From the NCBI GenBank assembly GCA_902769525.1, contig CACXPG010000012.1, positions 1-64,000 of the forward strand: a stretch of 64,000 bases of DNA, in the 5' to 3' direction. This stretch comes from an uncultured Bacteroidia bacterium. GTDB taxonomy: Bacteria > Bacteroidota > Bacteroidia > Bacteroidales > UBA932. The notes under the pieces are model-generated. The model saw nothing but the letters and a program-made list of their open reading frames with translations. It did no database searches and had not been told where the DNA came from. The position numbers and the translations under genes were made by a program. Positions 14,243 through 24,016 of this stretch are shown in pieces (the stretch's first letter is position 1; every line of letters begins with the position of its first letter).

Positions 14243-17038
14243 TTATACCACTATGTTGATTATTCTTCCCGGAACCACAATTACTTTCTTGACAGGACCT
14301 GTCAGATACTTGGCTGTCTCAGGGGCTGCCAGAACCGCTTTCTCCACCTCATTCTTGTCCAAAGACTTAGGAAGAGAGAGCTTGAACCTGGTTTTTCCGT
14401 TGAACGATACCGGATAGTCAAAGCTGTCCTCTCTTGTATACTCCTCGTGATACAGAGGGAAGTCGGCAAACGAAACGCTCTCTGTGTGTCCGCTCAGCTG
14501 CCACAGTTCCTCAGCGATGTGAGGGGCAAACGGACTCAGCAGAACAATCATAGGAACCAGTATCTTGCGCTTGTTGCACTTGAGGGCTCCCAGCTCGTTC
14601 ACTGCCACCATAAACGCCGAAACTGAAGTGTTGTAGGAGAATGTCTCGATGTCAGTCTCCACCTTGTTGATCAGCTTGTGAAGGACTTTCAGCTCGGCAG
14701 GAGTCGGCTCGTCGTCAGACAGGCAGAAATCGCCGAGGCCTTCCCCGCCGCCGAAGAACAGTCTCCAGAATTTCTTGAGGAATCTGTGAACGCCGTCTAT
14801 TCCCTTGGTGTCCCAAGGCTTGGACATCTCCACAGGGCCGAGGAACATCTCGTACAGGCGGAGTGTGTCTGCTCCATAGTTGTCGCAGATGCTGTCCGGA
14901 TTGACCACATTGAACATAGACTTTGACATCTTCTCGATGGCCCATCCGCAGATATACTCGCCGTCTTCCAGAATGAACTCGGCAGTCTCGAACTCAGGTC
15001 TCCATTTCTTGAACGCCTCGATATCCAGACGGTCATTGTAGACGATATTCACGTCCACGTGGATTTCCGTAGTGTCGTAATTGTCTTTCAGGCCGCAGGA
15101 TACAAAGGTGTTTGTATTCTTTACTCTATATACGAAATTGCTTCTTCCCTGGATCATGCCCTGGTTAACGAGCTTCTTGAAAGGCTCTTTCTTGCAGACA
15201 TATCCCAGGTCGTAGAGGAACTTGTTCCAGAATCGGGAATATATCAGGTGGCCGGTAGCGTGTTCGGTTCCGCCTACATACAGGTCAACGTCCTGCCAGT
15301 AGCGGTCTGCCTCTGAGCTTACCAGTGCAGTGTCGTTATCCGGATCCATATATCTGAGATAGTAGGCGCTGCTGCCTGCAAAGCCAGGCATAGTGCTCTT
15401 TTCCAGAGGATATCCGTTATAGGTCCAGTCCTTGGCCCTGGCCAGAGGCGGCTCTCCGTTCTCGGCCGGCTTGTAGGTCTCTATCTCCGGAAGTTCCAGA
15501 GGGAGCTCACTCTCTGGAACCGGAGTCGCTATTCCGTCCTTGTAGTAGATCGGGAACGGCTCTCCCCAGTATCTCTGACGGGAGAAGATGGCATCGCGGA
15601 GACGGTAATTGACTGTGCGGTGTCCTATTCCCAGTCTTTCCACTTCCTCTATTGCAGCAGGTATTGCCTCCTTCACGGTCTTGCCTGTGAGGAATCCGCT
15701 GTTTATCATGACACCTTCCTTGGCGTCAAAGCTTTCTTCTGAAACATCGCAGCCCTCAATCAGAGGAACTATCTTCAGGCCGAACTTCTTGGCAAAGGCA
15801 TAGTCTCTGCTGTCGTGAGCAGGAACCGCCATAATCGCTCCAGTTCCGTAACCGGCCAGAACATACTCCGCAATCCATACAGGAACCTTTTCCTGAGTGA
15901 ACGGATTAACGGCCCAAGAGCCTGAGAATACTCCGGTTACAGTTTTTGTCTCGGCGATTCTCTCCCTCTCGGTCTTCTTCTTCACCTGCTTGATGTATTC
16001 ATCCACGGCCTCTTTCTGGGATGCTGTGGTGAGTTTCTCTACCCAGTCGCTTTCCGGAGCAACCACCATGAAAGTCACGCCGAAAACGGTATCGGCACGG
16101 GTGGTGAAGATTTCCATATCGTAAGTCTGGTCGAACTTGCTGCCGTCTGCAGGATCCGGGTTGATAACCTTGAACACCATCTGCGCTCCGTAGGAACGGC
16201 CAATCCAGTTACGCTGCATTTCCTTCAGGGCATCGCTCCACTCAAGGCTCTCCAGATCATCCAGCAGCCTTCCGGCGTATGCCGAAACCCTCAGCTGCCA
16301 CTGCTTCATCTTTTTCTGTTCCACAGGGTAGCCTCCGCGTACAGAAAGCCCCTCCTTCACCTCGTCATTAGCCAGCACAGTTCCCAGCGCAGGGCACCAG
16401 TTAACCGATGTTTCTCCCTGATATGCAATCCTGTACTGCATCAGAATATCGGCCTTCTCCTTCTCGGAAAAGCCCTTCCACTGCTCGGCGTCAAACTCTG
16501 GAACAGAGCCGCAGGCGGCCTTGACGTTCTTGTTGCCGGCCTCTTCAAAACGGGCCACAAGTTCGGATATCGGCTCGGCGGAATCGGTCTCGGTGTTGTA
16601 CCAGCTGTCGAACATTTTCAGGAATGCCCACTGGGTCCACTTGTAATACTTCGGATCACAGGTTCTCACCTCGCGGTCCCAGTCAAAGGAGAATCCTATC
16701 CTGTCCAGCTGGCTGCGATAGCGGTCTATGTTCTGGAAAGTGGTGATTCTCGGATGCTGTCCGGTCTGGATGGCATACTGCTCGGCAGGAAGGCCGAAAG
16801 CGTCATATCCCATAGGATGCAGCACATTGAAGCCCTTCAGTCTTTTGTATCTGGAATAAATGTCGCTGGCAATGTATCCTAGCGGATGACCTACGTGAAG
16901 TCCCGCTCCCGAAGGATAAGGAAACATGTCCAGCACATAATACTTAGGCTTTGAAGAATCTGTAAGGGCCGAGAATGTCTTGTTCTCCGCCCAGAACTTC
17001 TGCCATTTGGCTTCAATTTCATTGAACTTGTAATCCAT
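14243..17038 (-). CDS. leuS: Leucyl-tRNA synthetase
   Basis: 931 residues. The class I HIGH-type motif is [10 protein letters not shown] near residue 47, the editing domain ([16 protein letters not shown]) sits near the middle, and the KMSKS motif is in [12 protein letters not shown]. The C-terminal anticodon-binding and tRNA-contact domains are complete. The enzyme charges tRNA-Leu in the cytoplasm. No T-box leader is possible here because only 10 bases separate it from the gene upstream; expression probably depends on the promoter of the run. Confidence 0.95.
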   Translation of the reverse strand: MDYKFNEIEAKWQKFWAENKTFSALTDSSKPKYYVLDMFPYPSGAGLHVGHPLGYIASDIYSRYKRLKGFNVLHPMGYDAFGLPAEQYAIQTGQHPRITTFQNIDRYRSQLDRIGFSFDWDREVRTCDPKYYKWTQWAFLKMFDSWYNTETDSAEPISELVARFEEAGNKNVKAACGSVPEFDAEQWKGFSEKEKADILMQYRIAYQGETSVNWCPALGTVLANDEVKEGLSVRGGYPVEQKKMKQWQLRVSAYAGRLLDDLESLEWSDALKEMQRNWIGRSYGAQMVFKVINPDPADGSKFDQTYDMEIFTTRADTVFGVTFMVVAPESDWVEKLTTASQKEAVDEYIKQVKKKTERERIAETKTVTGVFSGSWAVNPFTQEKVPVWIAEYVLAGYGTGAIMAVPAHDSRDYAFAKKFGLKIVPLIEGCDVSEESFDAKEGVMINSGFLTGKTVKEAIPAAIEEVERLGIGHRTVNYRLRDAIFSRQRYWGEPFPIYYKDGIATPVPESELPLELPEIETYKPAENGEPPLARAKDWTYNGYPLEKSTMPGFAGSSAYYLRYMDPDNDTALVSSEADRYWQDVDLYVGGTEHATGHLIYSRFWNKFLYDLGYVCKKEPFKKLVNQGMIQGRSNFVYRVKNTNTFVSCGLKDNYDTTEIHVDVNIVYNDRLDIEAFKKWRPEFETAEFILEDGEYICGWAIEKMSKSMFNVVNPDSICDNYGADTLRLYEMFLGPVEMSKPWDTKGIDGVHRFLKKFWRLFFGGGEGLGDFCLSDDEPTPAELKVLHKLINKVETDIETFSYNTSVSAFMVAVNELGALKCNKRKILVPMIVLLSPFAPHIAEELWQLSGHTESVSFADFPLYHEEYTREDSFDYPVSFNGKTRFKLSLPKSLDKNEVEKAVLAAPETAKYLTGPVKKVIVVPGRIINIVV

Positions 17039-17048
17039 CTCTATCTGT

Positions 17049-18401
17049 CTATTTGTTTATTCCAAATTTTGAACCTTGAGCCAGCTTGAACTCGATTGCA
17101 ATCGAGATTCTCACAGGCACTTTCTTTCCGTTTATTTCTGCCGGAGTCCACTTCGGTGACGCCTTGATAACCTTCAGCACTTCCTTGTCAATATCATCGC
17201 TGAGGCTGGTGGTTATCTTGATGTCCCTGACCTTGCCGGTCTTGTCCACCACAAATTCAGCCACCTCTGTTCCTTCTGTGCGTGAAGCGATTGCACTGTC
17301 CGGATACTTGACATAATGATATACCCAGTCCTTGAGGAACGTCCTCTCGTCTCCCTTTAAGAAAGCAGCCCGCTTGTCAACCTCTATCTGGCTGTAAACG
17401 CGGTCGGCATTTTCTTCTTCCTCATCCTGTTTTTCAAAGCTGTCCTTGGAAGAAAGAATCAGAGAATACGAGTAAACGAATTCCACTATCTGCGAAAGCT
17501 GCAGATAGTCAAGCTGGTCCGGGGTGTCGTGTATGGTTCCTCTTATGCTGTTGTCTCCCGTGGTGAACAGAGTGAAAGGAATGTCGGCCGAGTGGAAACT
17601 TCTGTAGTCAGCAGGCACTGGTTCCCTCTCCGCGATTTTAACGCTCAGAGAAAACGGCTGCCCGGACACGGTGAAGATATCCTTGAGAATATGCTTGTCA
17701 GGAAGACCGATGAATGCCTGGAACTGGTTAGGCCCGCTGTCTCTGCCCACTGTATTGACATCCACCATGAACTTTATCTTGTCCACGTCCTTGAAGGAGC
17801 GGTTCAGGAAATACCAGCTTCCGGCCTGTGACAGGTTTCCAGACCCGAAAAAGCAGAACAGCACGCTTCTTCTGAACATGAACTTGTTCTCGGCGATCAT
17901 CTTTGCAACCTGCATAAGAACAGCCTCTCCGCTGGCGTTGGAGTATGCTCCCGGAAAGATTCTCTGGCGAGGCACACCGTTTACAGTCAGCCTCTCGTAG
18001 CCTGGACCGTCCATCTGTGTCCCCAGAACGATGAACTCTCCCTTGAGGGCCGGGTCATAGCCAGGGATAAATCCCACTATGTTCCTCGAATAGAGAGTGT
18101 CTCCGGTAACAGGATTAGCCATGCCGAAATCGTCCCCGTCTTCAGGCGAGAGCATAATGGTTCCAATGCTCTGCATAAAGTCATAGATGTATTTTGCAGC
18201 CTGCTTTTCTTCAGGACTTCCGGCCTTGCGGCCTTTCAGGTTCTCAGATGCAAGGAAAGCAACCTGACGCTTAAGAGAATCCTCGAGATGCCGCTGAGTC
18301 TCGGGCCGGTTTCCCCCGATGTTCTGGCTATATGCAAAGTCAGCACTGCCCGCAAACAGAATGCAGGCAATGCAGACCAAAACTTTTCCGATATGGCTCA
18401 T
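17049..18401 (-). CDS. M28-like pseudopeptidase fused to a TonB C-terminal domain
   Basis: 450 residues: signal peptide (to about residue 25), an M28 zinc-peptidase-like domain (about 30-325), and a TonB C-terminal domain (about 345-445; [32 protein letters not shown]). In active M28 enzymes the metal ligands and base lie in the motifs AHYDH, DDNASG, EE, LDMIG and a late H. Here the corresponding segments read [34 protein letters not shown] and TIHDTPD. The first histidine, the bridging aspartate and both glutamates are therefore replaced, and only the later D and H remain. Catalysis is unlikely; a binding or scaffold role in the periplasm is inferred. It sits between gcvT and leuS. Confidence 0.8.
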   Translation of the reverse strand: MSHIGKVLVCIACILFAGSADFAYSQNIGGNRPETQRHLEDSLKRQVAFLASENLKGRKAGSPEEKQAAKYIYDFMQSIGTIMLSPEDGDDFGMANPVTGDTLYSRNIVGFIPGYDPALKGEFIVLGTQMDGPGYERLTVNGVPRQRIFPGAYSNASGEAVLMQVAKMIAENKFMFRRSVLFCFFGSGNLSQAGSWYFLNRSFKDVDKIKFMVDVNTVGRDSGPNQFQAFIGLPDKHILKDIFTVSGQPFSLSVKIAEREPVPADYRSFHSADIPFTLFTTGDNSIRGTIHDTPDQLDYLQLSQIVEFVYSYSLILSSKDSFEKQDEEEENADRVYSQIEVDKRAAFLKGDERTFLKDWVYHYVKYPDSAIASRTEGTEVAEFVVDKTGKVRDIKITTSLSDDIDKEVLKVIKASPKWTPAEINGKKVPVRISIAIEFKLAQGSKFGINK

Positions 18402-18412
18402 CCTTCAAACAA

Positions 18413-19519
18413 TTATCCCTTGTAGAACGGAGGTCTTACTACGACAGCTTTCAAAAGCCTGTCGCGGACCTTGATATAAATCTCAGTGTCAAGCTTGTAC
18501 AGAGGAGCCTCCACATAACCCATTCCAATAGGGCGGGCGCAGCAAGGAGTCAGGCTGCCGCTGGTAACGTTGCCGATAACCCTGCCTTCCGCGTTGCAGA
18601 TCTCATATCCGTGGCGAGGAACGCCTCTGTCTATCAGCTCGAAGCCGCAGAGTCTTCTCTTCAGGCCCTCAGCCTTCTGCTTGAGCATATAGTCTCTGTC
18701 CACAAAGTCTCCCTTTACATCGTTGAACTTGGTGATCCAGCCAAGGTTTGCCTCCAGTGGAGAGTGGTCGTCGTCGATGTCGTTACCGTAGAGGCAGAAG
18801 CCCATCTCCAGACGGAGAGTGTCGCGGCAACCCAGTCCTGCAGGAACGATGTCATATTCCTTTCCTGCCTCAAAGATGGCGTCAAATACCTTGATCGCAT
18901 CCTCGTTCTTCATATAGACCTCGCATCCGCCGGCTCCGGTATATCCTGTGGTTGAAAGGATTACATCCTTGCATCCGGCAACTTCCAGAATCTTGAAAGT
19001 ATAGTATTCCATTCCCAGAACATCCTCCTTGCAGAGCTTCTGCATAACTTTCATCGCGTTAGGACCCTGAACCGCCAGCTGGCTGATCTGGTCTGAAATG
19101 TTGCAGAAATCAACTCCCGGAGTCAGGCCGAACTTAGGGGCATACTGGCACAGGTGTGCAAAATCCTTGTCTATGTTGGCTGCATTAGGAACCAGCATAT
19201 AGCTTTCAGGATTGATGCAGTAAACCAGAAGGTCGTCAACGATACCGCCCTTTCCGTTAGGCAGGCAGGAATACTGAACCTTGCCAGGGAAAAGTACGGA
19301 AGCGTCGTTGCTGGTTACATACTGGATGAACTTGAGCGCGTTAGGGCCCTTAACGGTAAACTCTCCCATGTGGGAAACGTCAAAAACTCCCACGCTCTGC
19401 CTTACGGCCAGATGTTCTGCCCTGATACCTGTGTATTCCAGTGGCATGTTGAAACCTGCGAACGGAGTCATCTTTGCTCCCAGTTCAATGTGTTTCTGAG
19501 TATAAGCTGTTGTCTTCAT
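18413..19519 (-). CDS. gcvT: Glycine cleavage system T protein (aminomethyltransferase)
   Basis: 368 residues, normal length. GcvT transfers the one-carbon unit from the aminomethyl-lipoyl H protein to tetrahydrofolate and releases ammonia. The N-terminal folate-binding region ([22 protein letters not shown]) and the conserved [10 protein letters not shown] and [11 protein letters not shown] motifs are intact. No gcvH, gcvP or glycine riboswitch is seen nearby. It lies in a minus-strand run with the SPOR lipoprotein gene upstream and the M28-like gene 11 bases downstream. Confidence 0.95.
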   Translation of the reverse strand: MKTTAYTQKHIELGAKMTPFAGFNMPLEYTGIRAEHLAVRQSVGVFDVSHMGEFTVKGPNALKFIQYVTSNDASVLFPGKVQYSCLPNGKGGIVDDLLVYCINPESYMLVPNAANIDKDFAHLCQYAPKFGLTPGVDFCNISDQISQLAVQGPNAMKVMQKLCKEDVLGMEYYTFKILEVAGCKDVILSTTGYTGAGGCEVYMKNEDAIKVFDAIFEAGKEYDIVPAGLGCRDTLRLEMGFCLYGNDIDDDHSPLEANLGWITKFNDVKGDFVDRDYMLKQKAEGLKRRLCGFELIDRGVPRHGYEICNAEGRVIGNVTSGSLTPCCARPIGMGYVEAPLYKLDTEIYIKVRDRLLKAVVVRPPFYKG

Positions 19520-19557
19520 AAATCTAATATCTTGATAATTATTACTTTATTCAACGA

Positions 19558-20118
19558 TTATTTCTTCTTGTAAACCCAGGCTTCAGGGGACTTCTGATGG
19601 GCTATATACAGTGCCTTGCGGGCTTCCTCCAGAGTCTCATATCCTCCGATAGCCACATACTTGAGCCCGTTGCCCTCAAAAGCGAACGGTGCCTCCAGTA
19701 TGCCTTCATTATCCTTGAGGCTTCTGGAAACCAGCTGGTCCGTCTTGAAAGCTCCCACAATTATGTAATAGGTCTTGTCCAGATTTGATCTTGGAGTAAG
19801 CTGCAGGCCTGAATCTGCATTATTGCTCTGCGACGGCTTTTCAGCAGCAGTTGCATCTGGCTTTGCGGCAGAAGGCTCAACTGAAGTACCCTGCACATTC
19901 TCTGCAGTAGCGGACACGCTGTCGGCCACCTGCAAAGAATCCGCTTTTGCGGCTTGGGCAAGCACAACCTTCTCCGCCTCCTTCTGGGCTATCATCTCCT
20001 TTTTCCTTGCAATGTCCTCAGAAGTAGGCATATCCAGCTTCGCCCTAATCCAGTCACAGCCACTGGCGAGGACAACTGCAAGAGCTAAAACTATTAGCAA
20101 TCTCTTGTTCATATTCAT
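19558..20118 (-). CDS. SPOR-domain lipoprotein
   Basis: About 186 residues from the ATG at 20118; an ATG two codons on is also possible. The lipobox VLASGC places it in the envelope. An Ala/Gln/Ser-rich linker is followed by a SPOR domain (about 115-186; YYIIVGAFKTD, YVAIGGYETLEEARKA), which binds denuded peptidoglycan glycan strands at division sites. The promoter at 20136-20143 lies inside a longer possible frame and so fixes the short start. It is the first gene of the minus-strand run that ends at 12.2 kb. Confidence 0.8.
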   Translation of the reverse strand: MNMNKRLLIVLALAVVLASGCDWIRAKLDMPTSEDIARKKEMIAQKEAEKVVLAQAAKADSLQVADSVSATAENVQGTSVEPSAAKPDATAAEKPSQSNNADSGLQLTPRSNLDKTYYIIVGAFKTDQLVSRSLKDNEGILEAPFAFEGNGLKYVAIGGYETLEEARKALYIAHQKSPEAWVYKKK

Positions 20119-20135
20119 ACAATGCATAAATCGGA

Positions 20136-20143
20136 CAAATTTA
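20136..20143 (-). promoter_or_regulatory. -7 element of the SPOR-gcvT-leuS-yitT run
   Basis: The minus strand reads TAAATTTG, a perfect TAnnTTTG, 18 bases before the ATG at 20118. The tight spacing of all later genes suggests it may drive much of the run. Confidence 0.5.
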
Positions 20144-20184
20144 ACAATTATTGCCTTCGTTCGCAATATCAGACACACATAACA

Positions 20185-20214
20185 ACCCCCGGATCACTGC
20201 AGGTTTCCGGGGGT
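20185..20214 (-). terminator. Hairpin, probable terminator
   Basis: ACCCCCGGA (20185-20193) and TCCGGGGGT (20206-20214) form a perfect GC-rich 9-bp stem with a 12-base loop, about 43 bases beyond the end of the gene at 20257. The tail on the minus strand is only moderately T-rich. Confidence 0.5.
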
Positions 20215-20256
20215 ATTAACTGGTTCAATTAAAAATAGAAGAAATCAGACTGGCTA

Positions 20257-20790
20257 TTATCGATGGTGGTAATTATTGCTCGGATTGTAGTATCCCGCAT
20301 AACTATTCGTGCCATATTGGCGATAGGTAGGATTCCAATACCCCATATGATAGTATTCACGATAGCCCATATCGGTGTTTTGAGGATATTTGAAGTCCCA
20401 AGGAGTAATCCATCGGAAATCAAACTGAACCGCCACCGTACAAGGGACCGGGCCTTCCTCTGAATAGCCTGGCTCCATATATTTCTTGCGGGTAAAAATC
20501 TTGCACCGGTTCAATATTTCTCTGTCAACGGTATTGCTTCCAGATGTCTGTAAAACCTCCGCTTTTTTCAAAGAACCATCCTCGTTGAATGAAAAACTGA
20601 TGACAGGGTGATATTCCCTATACAACCGGCTGTCATTTGAATTTCGGAACTCGTATTGAATATAGTCATAGACAGCTTGCTGGTATACTTTTCCTTTGTA
20701 CTTAGGATATTCCTTCAGTTCACAGATATCATTCTGAGCATATAGAACTCCAGCAGCCAGCAAAAGCATAAGCAATAATAATCTTTTCAT
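20257..20790 (-). CDS. Exported protein with TonB-C-like fold and Tyr/Asn-rich tail
   Basis: 177 residues. A signal peptide (ending GVLYAQ) leads into a domain resembling a TonB C-terminal domain: PVISFSFNEDGSLKKAEVLQ, NTVDREILNRCK and CTVAVQFDF follow the order of that fold. The last 40 residues are a low-complexity tail rich in tyrosine, asparagine and histidine (REYYHMGYWNP, NPSNNYHHR). The tail is unusual and may bind metal or stick to a surface. No partner is suggested by the neighbours. Confidence 0.65.
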   Translation of the reverse strand: MKRLLLLMLLLAAGVLYAQNDICELKEYPKYKGKVYQQAVYDYIQYEFRNSNDSRLYREYHPVISFSFNEDGSLKKAEVLQTSGSNTVDREILNRCKIFTRKKYMEPGYSEEGPVPCTVAVQFDFRWITPWDFKYPQNTDMGYREYYHMGYWNPTYRQYGTNSYAGYYNPSNNYHHR

Positions 20791-20815
20791 TGTATTGTGT
20801 TTTTGTCGGTTTGCA

Positions 20816-20832
20816 TTTGCAATATATGCAAA
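20816..20832. promoter_or_regulatory. 17-bp palindrome upstream of the TonB-C-like gene
   Basis: TTTGCA-ATATA-TGCAAA is a perfect 6+6 inverted repeat, 26 bases before the ATG of the minus-strand gene at 20790. It may be an operator, though its AT-rich composition makes chance occurrence possible. Confidence 0.3.
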
Positions 20833-20931
20833 ATTTCGTAACTAGCAAAAAAAAAGCAGTTTGGAGCGAAATCACAATTCTTTTCGCCGAGTTTTGAGCG
20901 CTGGTTGGAGGAATAGCATTATCTTTATGTC

Positions 20932-22155
20932 ATGAAACTGAAAAGAATATTGACATTGGCTGTTGCCTTGGGAATGGCAACCGGAGCCTTTGCGCAAACG
21001 GAGTGGGAGTATTCTATTTGGCCTTACACGATAGACCCGGGTCCACTGCCAAAAGCCAGGCCACTGGGAGATTTTGACTATTTCAATCATCGCGATACAG
21101 TTACCATTTCCTTTATAGGAGATGTGATGCAGCACGGAGCGCAGATAGACGCCGCAAAGCAGAAAGACGGAAGCTATGACTATACTAACGCCTTCAAGTT
21201 CTTGGAGCCATACTTCAAGAAGGCAGACTTTATGGTTGCCAACATGGAGTTTACGGTTGGGACCAAACCATATACCGGATATCCTTGCTTTTCCGCTCCG
21301 CCGGAGATTGCAGCTGCAGCAAAGAGAGCCGGCATAGATCTTTTCCTAATGGCCAACAACCACATCTGCGACAAGAATGCAGGCGGACTGAAAAAGACCC
21401 TGGATGCTTACGAGAACCTGAATATGCCCAAGTTAGGAGCCTACCGCAACAAAAAGCAGGCAGACACGGCATCTGTAATACTGGTGGAACTCAAGGGCAT
21501 GAAGTTCGCGATGTTCAACTACACCTACGACACCAACGGACTCCCCATACCGGACCCGTACTATGTCAATCTTCAAGACAGTACGGAAATAAAGAAGCAC
21601 ATCCGCCAGGCAAAGGCAATGGGAGCCGATATCATTATCGCGCTTCCGCACTGGGGAATAGAATACGTGCTAGCACCTGTCGCCGAGCAGAAACAATATG
21701 CGAAGATGATGTTCAGAGAAGGCGTGAATGCAATAGTCGGCGGACATCCGCACGTTCCTGAAGAAGGCTACATCTATGTGAAAAGGCATCAGGGACCTGT
21801 AGCAAAAGACAGCGTTGAGAGAATGATATTCTACTCTATGGGCAACTACATCTCCAACATGAGCCGTAGCGGCTGGACTTCCACAGGAATGCTTATAACT
21901 CTCTCGTTTACAAGAGACCGCCTCAGCGGACAGGTCAAGATGCTCATGCCAAACTGGAAGTATCTGTGGTGCTTCCGCAAAGGCCAGTACACAGAAGACT
22001 ACTCCGTTGTCCCGATTGAAGAATTCCTCCAAAGCGAAGACTTCAAGGCCGGCGGAAAGACCCCGTTGCAGAAAGAAGGCTTCAAGGCAATTTCAGAATT
22101 CTGGCCGCAAATCGTGAAAAAAGACCTGATTAAAGTAATTTACACAGAAGAATAA
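20932..22155 (+). CDS. CapA family protein (PGA_cap metallophosphatase-like)
   Basis: 407 residues with a signal peptide (ending GAFAQT). The domain has the CapA/PGA_cap pattern: ISFIGDVMQHG, VANMEF, MANNHICDKN, LPHWGIEY and GGHPHV, giving the metal-binding Asp, Asn and His residues. Relatives are linked to poly-gamma-glutamate capsule production, but isolated copies like this one, without capB or capC, have no proven role. It is followed 12 bases later by phoH. Confidence 0.85.
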   Translation: MKLKRILTLAVALGMATGAFAQTEWEYSIWPYTIDPGPLPKARPLGDFDYFNHRDTVTISFIGDVMQHGAQIDAAKQKDGSYDYTNAFKFLEPYFKKADFMVANMEFTVGTKPYTGYPCFSAPPEIAAAAKRAGIDLFLMANNHICDKNAGGLKKTLDAYENLNMPKLGAYRNKKQADTASVILVELKGMKFAMFNYTYDTNGLPIPDPYYVNLQDSTEIKKHIRQAKAMGADIIIALPHWGIEYVLAPVAEQKQYAKMMFREGVNAIVGGHPHVPEEGYIYVKRHQGPVAKDSVERMIFYSMGNYISNMSRSGWTSTGMLITLSFTRDRLSGQVKMLMPNWKYLWCFRKGQYTEDYSVVPIEEFLQSEDFKAGGKTPLQKEGFKAISEFWPQIVKKDLIKVIYTEE

Positions 22156-22167
22156 CAAACACACTAT

Positions 22168-23127
22168 ATGCCTGAAAAAAAGATACAGCTTCAGAACATA
22201 GACCCGATAGACATCTATGGCATCAACGACAGGATTATCAACCATCTGTGCTCATATTTCCCTGATCTTAAGGTAACTGCAAGAGACAGTACCATAAAGC
22301 TCAAAGGCTCCTACAAGGATATGGACACCTTCCAGAACGCCATTGAAGCCCTCACCAAGATAAGGATGAAAAAACGCCATCTGAACACTGATGACGTGGA
22401 CAGCATCTTTATTGCCAAAGCCGACAAGAAAACCGGAGAAACCAAGGCGGCTGTTCCCAAGATCAACGACAAGGACATGATTGTGATGGGACAGGGCGGC
22501 AAGGTCATAACCGCCAGGACCAAGCACCAGAAACAGCTTGTAAAGGATTATGCGACTCACGATCTGGTATTCGCCCTCGGACCTGCCGGAACCGGCAAGA
22601 CCTACACCGCCATTGCTCTGGCAGTAAGAGCGTTGCAGAACAGAGAAGTACGCCGTCTTATACTTACAAGACCTGCCGTGGAAGCCGGAGAAAGACTCGG
22701 ATTCCTGCCGGGTGACCTCAAGGAAAAACTCGACCCGTATCTCCAGCCTCTGTACGATGCCCTGGGAGACATGATCGCATCTTCAAAGCTCAAGGAGCTG
22801 ATGGAAGAAGGCATTATCCAGATTGCACCTCTTGCCTATATGAGAGGAAGGACCCTGGAAAACGCTTTTGTAATCCTCGACGAGGCCCAGAACACCTCTC
22901 TTGGTCAGCTGAAGATGTTCCTTACCCGTATGGGCAACAACTCCAAGTTCATCGTCACCGGAGACATGACTCAGATAGACCTTCCTAACAAAGAAGACTC
23001 AGGCCTTGAAAAAGGCATCAAGATGCTGGGCAAAATCCGGGGCATCGCTGTAATCAACTTCGGAGTGGAAGACATTGTCCGCCACCCTCTTGTAAGCAAG
23101 ATTGTCTCTGCCTTCGACAAGTCCTAG
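22168..23127 (+). CDS. phoH: PhoH-like ATPase
   Basis: 319 residues. An N-terminal KH-like segment (about 30-90) is followed by the PhoH ATPase core: Walker A GPAGTGKTYTA, the motif RPAVEAGERLGFLPGD, and Walker B AFVILDEAQNTS. PhoH-like proteins are cytoplasmic ATPases associated with RNA metabolism. Its stop is 17 bases from the end of the convergent antitoxin gene, which marks the left edge of the AT-rich accessory island. Confidence 0.9.
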   Translation: MPEKKIQLQNIDPIDIYGINDRIINHLCSYFPDLKVTARDSTIKLKGSYKDMDTFQNAIEALTKIRMKKRHLNTDDVDSIFIAKADKKTGETKAAVPKINDKDMIVMGQGGKVITARTKHQKQLVKDYATHDLVFALGPAGTGKTYTAIALAVRALQNREVRRLILTRPAVEAGERLGFLPGDLKEKLDPYLQPLYDALGDMIASSKLKELMEEGIIQIAPLAYMRGRTLENAFVILDEAQNTSLGQLKMFLTRMGNNSKFIVTGDMTQIDLPNKEDSGLEKGIKMLGKIRGIAVINFGVEDIVRHPLVSKIVSAFDKS

Positions 23128-23144
23128 ATCTTGAACGGCAGACA

Positions 23145-23642
23145 TCAGACTTGCCTGAACCCCCATCCCATCCTGTCCGCCAGAAACTCCAGCCATTCCA
23201 CATCAGATTTTCCCACGGTAAGCATAATCTTTGTCTGCCCCTCACAAGACAGACCGGCAGGATCTGCCAATGCTCTCACTGGATATTGCTTGACAGGATA
23301 AGGCTTTGCCGAAACCTGTGCTTCAGATGATTTCTTGCCCGCCGCTTCATCTCTTTCTTTAATCCGCTTTAGATCAATGTTATAATTATTCTGGAGATTA
23401 ACCCAAAAAGTTGCCGAGATACCAAGCCCCTTCTCCAACTTGGCAGCTATTGCTGGAGTGATGTTTCTAGTTCCATTTATCAAAGCACTCAAGTGTGAGG
23501 GTTGCATTCCTATTGAACGAGCAAAGTCTTTCTGCTTTATCTTTCTTTCCCTTAATTCTTCCCGCAACGTACCCCCTGGGTGAAGAGCATACAGTGGAAC
23601 TACATCATTCAGCAAGTATAATTTTTCATTTTTTGTTTCCAT
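23145..23642 (-). CDS. higA: HigA-type antitoxin with C-terminal extension
   Basis: 165 residues. The start of the domain HPGGTLREELRERKIKQ and the XRE helix-turn-helix (about 30-85; IGMQPSHLSALINGTR) are typical of HigA. It binds and neutralises the HigB toxin and represses the operon. Most HigA proteins are about 100 residues; here about 60 further residues follow (SSEAQVSAKPYPVKQYP to the end), whose role is unknown. The start overlaps the toxin gene by 17 bases, so the toxin is translated first, as in other higBA operons. Confidence 0.8.
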   Translation of the reverse strand: METKNEKLYLLNDVVPLYALHPGGTLREELRERKIKQKDFARSIGMQPSHLSALINGTRNITPAIAAKLEKGLGISATFWVNLQNNYNIDLKRIKERDEAAGKKSSEAQVSAKPYPVKQYPVRALADPAGLSCEGQTKIMLTVGKSDVEWLEFLADRMGWGFRQV

Positions 23643-23946
23643 AATGCGTGTCGTCTATTTCTATGAGTTTCAATGTTATCAAATCATCTTTTTCTTCGAA
23701 TATGAGCCTGTGAACATATCGGTTAGAGAGTCTAACTGACGATAATCCAGACAACTCATATTTGAGTTTTTCATAATGCAAAAAACTTATATTCTTCAAA
23801 GCCTCAACATTCTCGGCCGCCTTCATATTATCCACAGCCCGATGAAAACCATCGAATAGCTCCTTGTTTAGGACAATATTCTTATACCTTCGATTCGTGC
23901 CTGTCTCCATCAGTTCCTTCAAATCACCATCTGCCTCTACCTTCAT
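23626..23946 (-). CDS. higB: HigB/RelE-type toxin
   Basis: 106 residues with the RelE/HigB pattern: an N-terminal helix pair, FLHYEKLKYELSGLSSVRLSNRYVHRLIF, and a late strand LKLIEIDDTHYG. Such toxins are ribosome-dependent mRNA endonucleases. The N-terminus is longer than in small HigB proteins. It is followed by higA with a 17-base overlap, the usual toxin-first order. A -7 element and an inverted repeat lie just upstream, fitting autoregulation by the toxin-antitoxin complex. Confidence 0.75.
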   Translation of the reverse strand: MKVEADGDLKELMETGTNRRYKNIVLNKELFDGFHRAVDNMKAAENVEALKNISFLHYEKLKYELSGLSSVRLSNRYVHRLIFEEKDDLITLKLIEIDDTHYGNKK

Positions 23947-23962
23947 ATGCCAAGACTTTTCA

Positions 23963-23999
23963 CAAAGATATAATAATTATCATAACTTGGTAATAATTA
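23963..23999 (-). promoter_or_regulatory. higBA promoter with operator-like inverted repeat
   Basis: On the minus strand TATCTTTG (23963-23970) is a perfect -7 element, 17 bases from the toxin ATG. Directly upstream, TAATTATCA (23974-23982) and TAATAATTA (23991-23999) form an inverted repeat with one mismatch. It would cover the promoter and is a good candidate for HigA binding. Confidence 0.5.
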
Positions 24000-24016
24000 C
24001 CAAAATTTTTAGTTCA

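Noticed and set aside
17039-17048. A T-box leader for leuS
   Set aside because: There are just 10 bases between leuS and the gene upstream.
19520-19557. A possible glycine riboswitch before gcvT
   Set aside because: Only 38 AT-rich bases separate gcvT from the preceding gene, far too short for a riboswitch.
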